Below, in pieces: positions 51,529 to 56,111 of a DNA stretch of 56,111 bases. Location: the NCBI GenBank assembly GCA_028065725.1, contig JAPTVL010000383.1:1-56111 (forward strand). The letters run 5' to 3'. The DNA is from Betaproteobacteria bacterium (GTDB lineage: Bacteria > Pseudomonadota > Gammaproteobacteria > Burkholderiales > Rhodocyclaceae). The notes under the pieces are model-generated. The model saw only the letters and a program-made list of their open reading frames with translations. It was not told the origin of the DNA and made no database searches. Position numbers and translations under genes: made by a program. Each line of letters begins with the position of its first letter. Positions within the stretch are counted from its first letter, which is position 1.

Positions 51529-52308
51529 ATGGATCTGGGCATACGAGGACGCAGCGCACTGATGTGCGCATCGAGCAAGGGACTGGGCCGCGGCTGCGCA
51601 TTTGCGCTGGCGCGCGAGGGTGTCGCCGTGACGCTGGTGGCACGCGGCGCCGAGGCGCTGGAACAGACCGCCGCCGAAATCCGCGCGGCGACCGGCGTCG
51701 CGGTACAGACCGTGGCCGCCGACATCGTCACCGCACAAGGGCGCGCGGCGGCACTGGCGGCCTGTCCGCAACCCGACATCCTGGTCAACAACGCCGGCGG
51801 CCCGCCGCCCGGCGACTTCCGCAACTGGTCGCGCGAGGACTGGCTGGCCGCGCTCGATGCCAACATGCTGACGCCGATCGAGCTGATCAAGGCCACCGTG
51901 GACGGCATGATCGCGCGCAAGTTCGGCCGCATCGTGAACATCACCTCGGGCGCGGTCAAGGCGCCGATCGACGTGCTGGGCCTGTCCAACGGCGCGCGCT
52001 CCGGCCTCACCGGCTTCGTCGCCGGACTGGCGCGCAAGACCGTGGCGCACAACGTGACCATCAACAACCTGCTGCCCGGTTTTTTCGACACCGACCGCAT
52101 CGCCACGGTGATCGGCGGCCAGGCCAAGGCGCGCAATGTTTCCTACGAGCAGGTGCTGGCCGAGCGCGTGGCGACGATCCCGGCCGGACGCATCGGAAAT
52201 CCCGAGGAGTTCGGTGCCGCCTGCGCCTGGCTGTGCTCGACGCAGGCCGGCTTCATCACCGGGCAGAACTGGCTGCTCGACGGCGGCGCCTATCCCGGAA
52301 CTTTCTAG
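51529..52308 (+). CDS. Short-chain dehydrogenase/reductase
   Basis: This 259-aa SDR starts at ATG 51529, one codon after the hydrolase stop. The cofactor loop is CASSKGLGRGCAFALAREG, followed by LVNNAGGPPPG. The usual YxxxK catalytic pair is not evident: Ser is in NITSGAVKAP, but the Tyr position reads LSNGARSGL. This is seen in a divergent SDR subgroup with altered active sites. Its substrate is unknown. It is co-directional with the hydrolase and the aminotransferase. Confidence 0.82.
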   Translation: MDLGIRGRSALMCASSKGLGRGCAFALAREGVAVTLVARGAEALEQTAAEIRAATGVAVQTVAADIVTAQGRAAALAACPQPDILVNNAGGPPPGDFRNWSREDWLAALDANMLTPIELIKATVDGMIARKFGRIVNITSGAVKAPIDVLGLSNGARSGLTGFVAGLARKTVAHNVTINNLLPGFFDTDRIATVIGGQAKARNVSYEQVLAERVATIPAGRIGNPEEFGAACAWLCSTQAGFITGQNWLLDGGAYPGTF

Positions 52309-52341
52309 CGGCATGCCGCTTGTACCTGAATTGGAGTGAAC

Positions 52342-53469
52342 ATGCCTGGCCTGCTCAACACCGTCGATCCCGATGGACTGCTGGAATATTCGGTGGTCTA
52401 TACCGATCGCGCCCTCAACCATATGTCCAAGGCATTCCAGGGCGTGATGTGCGACATCTCCGCTATCCTGCGGCGGACCTACGGCGCCGATGCGGTTGCG
52501 GTGGTGCCAGGCGGCGGCACCTTCGCCATGGAAGCCGTGGCGCGCCAGTTTGCCGGCGGCCGGCGCTGCCTGGTCTTGCGCAACGGCTGGTTCAGTTTTC
52601 GCTGGTCGCAGATTCTCGACATGGGCCGGATTGCGGCCGGCACCGAGGTGCTCAAGGCGCGCCGCAGCGGCGCAGGCAGCCAGGCCCCGTTCATGCCGGC
52701 GCCGATCGAGGAAGTGGTCGCCGCGATCCGCGCGCAGCGCCCCGAAGTGGTATTCGCACCGCATGTCGAGACCGCCTCCGGCATCCTGCTGCCCGACGAC
52801 TATTTACGCGCCGTGGCGGATGCGGTGCGCGAGGTCGACGGTATCTTCGTGCTCGACTGCATCGCTTCCGGCGCGCTCTGGGTGGACATGCGCGCGATGG
52901 GCGTAGACGTCCTCATCAGCGCGCCGCAGAAGGGCTGGAGCGGCCCGTCCTGCGCCGGCCTGGTGATGTTGGGCGAACGCGCGCTGGCGCGCATCGCCGC
53001 GACCGAAAGCAGCAGCTTCGCCTGCGACCTGAAGAAGTGGCTGCAAATCATGCAGGCCTACGAAAACGGCGGCCATGCCTATCACGCCACACTGCCCACC
53101 GATGCCCTGCGCCGCGTCCGCGATGCGATGCGCGAAACCGAAGCCCACGGCCTCGAACTCGCCCGCGGCCAGCAATGGGAACTCGGCCGCCGGGTGCGCG
53201 CGCTGCTCGCCGAGCGCGGCTTTGCCAGCGTCGCCGGCGCGGGTTTCGAGGCGCCCGGCGTGGTGGTCAGCTACACCACCGACCCCGAGATCCAGTCGGC
53301 GAAAAAGTTCGTCGACCTGGGACTGCAGACGGCGGCCGGCGTGCCGCTGCAATGCGACGAGCCGGCCGATTTCCGCAGCTTCCGCATCGGCCTGTTCGGC
53401 CTCGACAAACTGGGCAATGTCGCGCGCACCGTCGCCAGCCTCGAACAGGCGCTGCACCGCCTGGCCTGA
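52342..53469 (+). CDS. Class V aminotransferase (alanine-glyoxylate type)
   Basis: The 375-aa product starts at ATG 52342, with GGAG upstream. It is a PLP-dependent class V enzyme: VVPGGGTFAMEAVARQF binds the cofactor phosphate, FVLDCIASGALWVDMRAMGVD has the Asp, and SAPQKGWSGPSCAG carries the PLP Lys. Family members use glyoxylate, pyruvate or serine. The exact pair is not resolvable by eye. It is third in the hydrolase-SDR-aminotransferase chain. Confidence 0.88.
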   Translation: MPGLLNTVDPDGLLEYSVVYTDRALNHMSKAFQGVMCDISAILRRTYGADAVAVVPGGGTFAMEAVARQFAGGRRCLVLRNGWFSFRWSQILDMGRIAAGTEVLKARRSGAGSQAPFMPAPIEEVVAAIRAQRPEVVFAPHVETASGILLPDDYLRAVADAVREVDGIFVLDCIASGALWVDMRAMGVDVLISAPQKGWSGPSCAGLVMLGERALARIAATESSSFACDLKKWLQIMQAYENGGHAYHATLPTDALRRVRDAMRETEAHGLELARGQQWELGRRVRALLAERGFASVAGAGFEAPGVVVSYTTDPEIQSAKKFVDLGLQTAAGVPLQCDEPADFRSFRIGLFGLDKLGNVARTVASLEQALHRLA

Positions 53470-53532
53470 GCGGTGGCGTTTCCATCGATGCCGCGACGGC
53501 GTTACACTGGAATTTTCCGCTAGGAGATCGTC

Positions 53533-54177
53533 ATGCAATTGCGCCATGCACTGTACGGTTGTGCGCTGTTCATCCTGAGCTGCACCGGAGCGGTCGCGCA
53601 GGAGGACCCCGAGGCGGTCTACGCCAAGCTCCATGGCGCCGCGCTGGCCGGCAATGCGGAAGAGGTGATGGGCTTCAGCACGGCGGCGGCGAAGGCGGAA
53701 TTCACCGCCAAACCGCAAGCGGAGCGGGATGCCCTGATCCGTGGCTTGGCGCAGGCGCTGCCCAAGACCTACACCATCACCGAAAAGAACATCGCTCCCG
53801 ACGGCAATAGTGCGGTGCTGCTCGGCACCGGCGTCAGCGAATACCAGACCCGCGCTACGGCCTATCTGACGGCGAGCTTCAGGAAGGAAGGCGAAGCGTG
53901 GAAGGTTTCCAGCTGGGGTTGGTCGAACCAGAAGCCGCCAGCGCCTGCCGCCAAACCCGCGGCGCCGGCCGCGGCCGCCTCCGCTGCCGAGGAGCCGCCC
54001 GCCGGCACGCAGATCGTGCGCCGGCTGCCTGCCGCCGCTGCGCCCGCCAAGCCGGAGGGAACGCCGGCCTCCGTTTCCGCGGCGAACAGGCCATCGCGGG
54101 CCCATCTCGATGCCCGCGCCTGTCTCAAGCGAGCGACGGAAAAGGCCGTCAGGGCTTGCGCGGAGAAGTATCGCTAA
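53533..54177 (+). CDS. Secreted protein with Pro/Ala linker, unrecognised
   Basis: This 214-aa protein (ATG 53533, TAGGAGAT upstream) has a signal peptide (YGCALFILSCTGAVAQ). A folded part follows (residues 25-130), with AVYAKLHGAALAGNAEEVMGFSTAAAKAEF and TAYLTASFRKEGEAWKVSSWGWSNQKPP, resembling small periplasmic domains with a SnoaL/NTF2-like feel. Residues 130-190 form a Pro/Ala-rich linker, and two Cys lie near the C-terminus (DARACLKRATEKAVRACAEKYR). Function unknown. It follows the aminotransferase gene by about 60 bp. Confidence 0.65.
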   Translation: MQLRHALYGCALFILSCTGAVAQEDPEAVYAKLHGAALAGNAEEVMGFSTAAAKAEFTAKPQAERDALIRGLAQALPKTYTITEKNIAPDGNSAVLLGTGVSEYQTRATAYLTASFRKEGEAWKVSSWGWSNQKPPAPAAKPAAPAAAASAAEEPPAGTQIVRRLPAAAAPAKPEGTPASVSAANRPSRAHLDARACLKRATEKAVRACAEKYR

Positions 54178-54194
54178 GGGTGGGTTTTGGCGCC

Positions 54195-54288
54195 GTACCG
54201 CCGGCGCCGACTTTCAAGGGATTGGACAGCTTGCCGGGACTCGCCCCGGCGGGCGAGGTACTTTCTTGCTGCGCGGCAAGAAAGTACC
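54195..54288 (+). repeat. Composite repeat: polar motif, GC hairpin, long stem
   Basis: The dispersed motif (54195-54215) is followed by TTGCCGGGACTCGCCCCGGC (54231-54250), identical to 26958-26977. A perfect 13-bp stem GGTACTTTCTTGC with GCAAGAAAGTACC (54257-54288, 6-nt loop) then occurs, a type of intergenic hairpin familiar from Betaproteobacteria. The remaining DNA to 54490 is GC-rich without a supported gene. Confidence 0.7.
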
Positions 54289-54491
54289 CAAAGAAACGCG
54301 CCCCGCCTCCCCGGCCCTGCGGGCTGCCCTCGCTGCGAAAGCTTCGCCGGGCCGGTCGCTAAACTCGCTTCGCTCAGACAACGCGACCGGAATTCCCCGG
54401 CGAACCTTCCTCGCTCGGCGGGTCAGAGGGGAATGCAAACCGTCGCGCGTGCCAAGCTGTACCAAGAATTTGAGCTGACCCTACCTGCCTA
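54289..54491. other. GC-rich intergenic tail of the composite repeat
   Basis: This stretch continues the repeat region with short inverted segments (for example TTCGCCGGGCCGG and CCGGAATTCCCCGGCGAA) and has no supported gene. Open frames here lack ribosome-binding sites. It ends at the TA target duplicated by the IS5-type element. Confidence 0.4.
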
Positions 54492-55397
54492 GGGTCCGTT
54501 CTCAATTGATTGAATCCTGATATGCCATACGCAAACGAGGTAAAAGAAATCGTTCACGGTCAATGGGATAGCGAGGGGCTGTTCACAGTGAATGGAATGT
54601 GGTCATATCCTGACTTTTGGGCGGAGTCGGGATGGACCGGAAAATGTTACGTGACGACCAGTGGGAACGCATTGAGCAGCTCCTGCCGGGCAAGGCCAGT
54701 GATCGGGGTGTCACGGCCAAGGACAATCGGCGGTTTGTCGAGGCGATCCTCTGGATCATGCGAACGGGCAGCCCATGGCGCGACCTGCCGGCCGAGTTTG
54801 GGCATTGGCATCGGACGTATGTACGATTCTCCCGTTGGCGCAAGAAGGGTGTATTTGAGCGCGTTGCCCAAGCCATGCGCAGCGACGCTGACATGGAACA
54901 CCTGTTCATTGACTCGACCATCGTGCGTGCCCACCAGCATTCCGCTGGCGCCCAAAAAAAGCCGGTGGCCAGGAAATCGGCCGCTCGCGGGGCGGGCTGA
55001 CCACCAAGCTGCACGTAGCGGTGGATGCCCTGGGCAATCCGCTGCGGGTGATTCTCTCGGCCGGTCAGATTGCCGATATCGACTGTGCGGCCAAGACCAT
55101 CGAGCACTTGTCGGCGCAAGCCATCATCGCGGACAAGGGGTACGACGCCGACCACTTCATTGCAACGATCGAAGCTGCAGGCGCGCAAGCCGTGATTCCG
55201 CCCCGCTCCAATCGTCTTACCCAGCGCGGCTTCGATCGCCATCTCTACCGAGACCGCAATCTGATCGAACGCTTCTTCGCTCGCATCAAGCACTTCCGGC
55301 GTATCGCTACGCGCTACGACAAACTCGCATCGTCCTTTCTGTCGTTCGTTCATCTGGCGTGCGCCTTCATCTGGTTGGCTTAATTGAGAACACAACC
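54492..55397 (+). mobile_element. IS5-family element (IS427-like), 906 bp
   Basis: Terminal inverted repeats are GGGTCCGTTCTCAATT at the left and, read inward from the right, GGTTGTGTTCTCAATT (13 of 16 match). TA is duplicated on both sides (54490-54491 and 55398-55399). A two-frame transposase fills the interior. The element looks complete. Confidence 0.88.
54632..55383 (+). CDS. IS5-family transposase made by -1 frameshifting
   Basis: OrfA (54632-55000, ATG with GGAG upstream) starts DRKMLRDDQWERIEQLLPGKA and includes the first catalytic Asp in MEHLFIDSTIVRAHQ. A seven-A run at 54954-54960 followed by G makes the slippery site A AAA AAG. A -1 slip joins OrfB, which continues GGQEIGRSRGGLTTKLHVAVD, IIADKGYDADHF (second Asp) and RNLIERFFARIKHFRRIATRYD (Glu), ending at 55383. 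The fused product would be about 250 aa. Such frameshifting is known for the IS427 group. Confidence 0.88.
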
Positions 55398-55404
55398 TAA
55401 GACT

Positions 55405-55881
55405 TTACGGAATGGATACGCCGAAAGTCTCTTTCACAACTTTGCCGCACTCACCAGAGAAAACAGGAATGTCATGGTTACTTGCTCGAAGGCATCCGAC
55501 GCGGTAAAACTCGCTACCTTTGAATCCCATGATCGAGACTTCTCGAATGGAGTTGTCAACCGTCATACGGATGATCATGAGTTTCTTGCCTGCAGCAACA
55601 TTGAAGAGGGATTGCGAACTAATTGGAATCTGATACGCGATATCGGGGTTCCGTCCTGCCCGCGAAAGAGATTGAGACATCTTCTTTCGACTTGTACTAA
55701 CCGACCACTCTTCCACTCGCTTGAGAAATGCGGGCGTCATCTGTGATTCAGTTAGGCCCTCATTACTTTGGATTGCGACGACTGTCACCACAGGCGCTTC
55801 CCGGGCGTCAGCCTGCGCAATCGCTGCATTTGCAGCAACAAGCGATAGCGTCATCAAAATGCTTCCGAGTGCCCGCCGCAT
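55405..55881 (-). CDS. Small secreted hypothetical protein
   Basis: The 158-aa product (ATG 55881, GGAAG upstream) has a signal peptide (ALGSILMTLSLVAANAAIAQ). The mature protein is polar, with a beta-rich C-terminal half, KKLMIIRMTVDNSIREVSIMGFKGSEFYRVGC, and ends FSGECGKVVKETFGVSIP. The two late Cys may form a disulfide. I do not recognise a family. It is caught between the complete IS5-type element (22 bp from its stop) and the terminus of another at 55987, and its base composition is lower in GC than the core genes. Confidence 0.6.
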   Translation of the reverse strand: MRRALGSILMTLSLVAANAAIAQADAREAPVVTVVAIQSNEGLTESQMTPAFLKRVEEWSVSTSRKKMSQSLSRAGRNPDIAYQIPISSQSLFNVAAGKKLMIIRMTVDNSIREVSIMGFKGSEFYRVGCLRASNHDIPVFSGECGKVVKETFGVSIP

Positions 55882-55986
55882 ATGCTTCCAATCAAAATTC
55901 GGTTCGCTTGGAATCAAGATCGTTTCCGAAAGCCGCGCTTAACTCAAGGACAATCAATAATTTCGCCAAGGCGTATGCACAGCCTA

Positions 55987-56111
55987 GGGTCTGTTGACAA
56001 TCAAGCTAGCCAAATCACGGAGGCGGCCAAGGCGACGAAAGAAGCGAAGCGTTCGGCGAGCTTGTCATAGCGAGTGGCAATGCGCCGGAATTGCTTGATG
56101 CGACAGAAGAA
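55987..56111 (-). mobile_element. Terminus of a second IS5-type element (partial)
   Basis: GGGTCTGTTGACAATC after a TA (55985-55986) looks like an IS5-type terminal repeat, different in sequence from that at 54492. The element continues beyond the right edge of the window. Confidence 0.75.
56001..56111 (-). CDS. IS5-family transposase, C-terminal 36 aa (cut by window end)
   Basis: The minus strand reads FFCRIKQFRRIATRYDKLAERF and continues to a TGA at 56001-56003. It matches the C-terminal signature of IS5-family transposases and resembles, without being identical to, the end of the element at 54492 (RIKHFRRIATRYDKLASSF). The rest lies outside the window. Confidence 0.85.
   Translation of the reverse strand, partial: FFCRIKQFRRIATRYDKLAERFASFVALAASVIWLA

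Overview
The window looks like a high-GC betaproteobacterial chromosome, plausibly of Rhodocyclales type. The evidence is gene order and protein character (rpsU-yqeY-dnaG-rpoD, holA-lptE-leuS, an Ala/Lys-rich RpoD N-terminus, a TAXI-TRAP transporter with DUF1850). The genus is inference.

Layout. 1-7290 is a complete type II-C CRISPR-Cas locus: a 37-repeat array (176-2585) read rightward into a terminator hairpin, then cas2, cas1 and cas9 on the minus strand. A divergent tracrRNA lies directly upstream of cas9. 7290-15780 is accessory DNA. It holds an IS630-family transposase with an extra N-terminal HTH, an unrecognised 283-aa protein, a probable IS scar, and an 1829-aa protein with two separate tyrosine-recombinase-like domains. 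Only the C-terminal domain keeps the full catalytic set.

16000-54180 is core chromosome: an OmpA-like protein, a radical SAM protein, an exonuclease/GIY-YIG fusion, a patatin lipoprotein, tRNA-Ile(CAU) and the macromolecular synthesis operon. These are followed by tsaD, plsY, folB, a TRAP-TAXI/DUF1850/ogt/xerD chain with stop-start overlaps, a SulP-STAS-cyclic-nucleotide fusion and a CoA-transferase. Then come proA-holA-lptE-leuS, a FecR/SPOR protein, and uvrD (broken by a frameshift) leading into a hydrolase-SDR-aminotransferase chain.

54195-56111 is repeat and IS territory: a composite repeat with a 13-bp hairpin stem, a complete IS5-family element with a -1 frameshift site and TA duplication, a small secreted protein, and the end of a second IS5-type element.

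Two observations stand out. One is the double-recombinase giant protein. The other is a motif of about 21 bp (consensus GTGTCGCCRGCGCCGACTTT plus C) found ten times between 26.9 and 54.2 kb. It is always on the plus strand, lies in genes of both orientations and in intergenic DNA, and is absent from the accessory segment.
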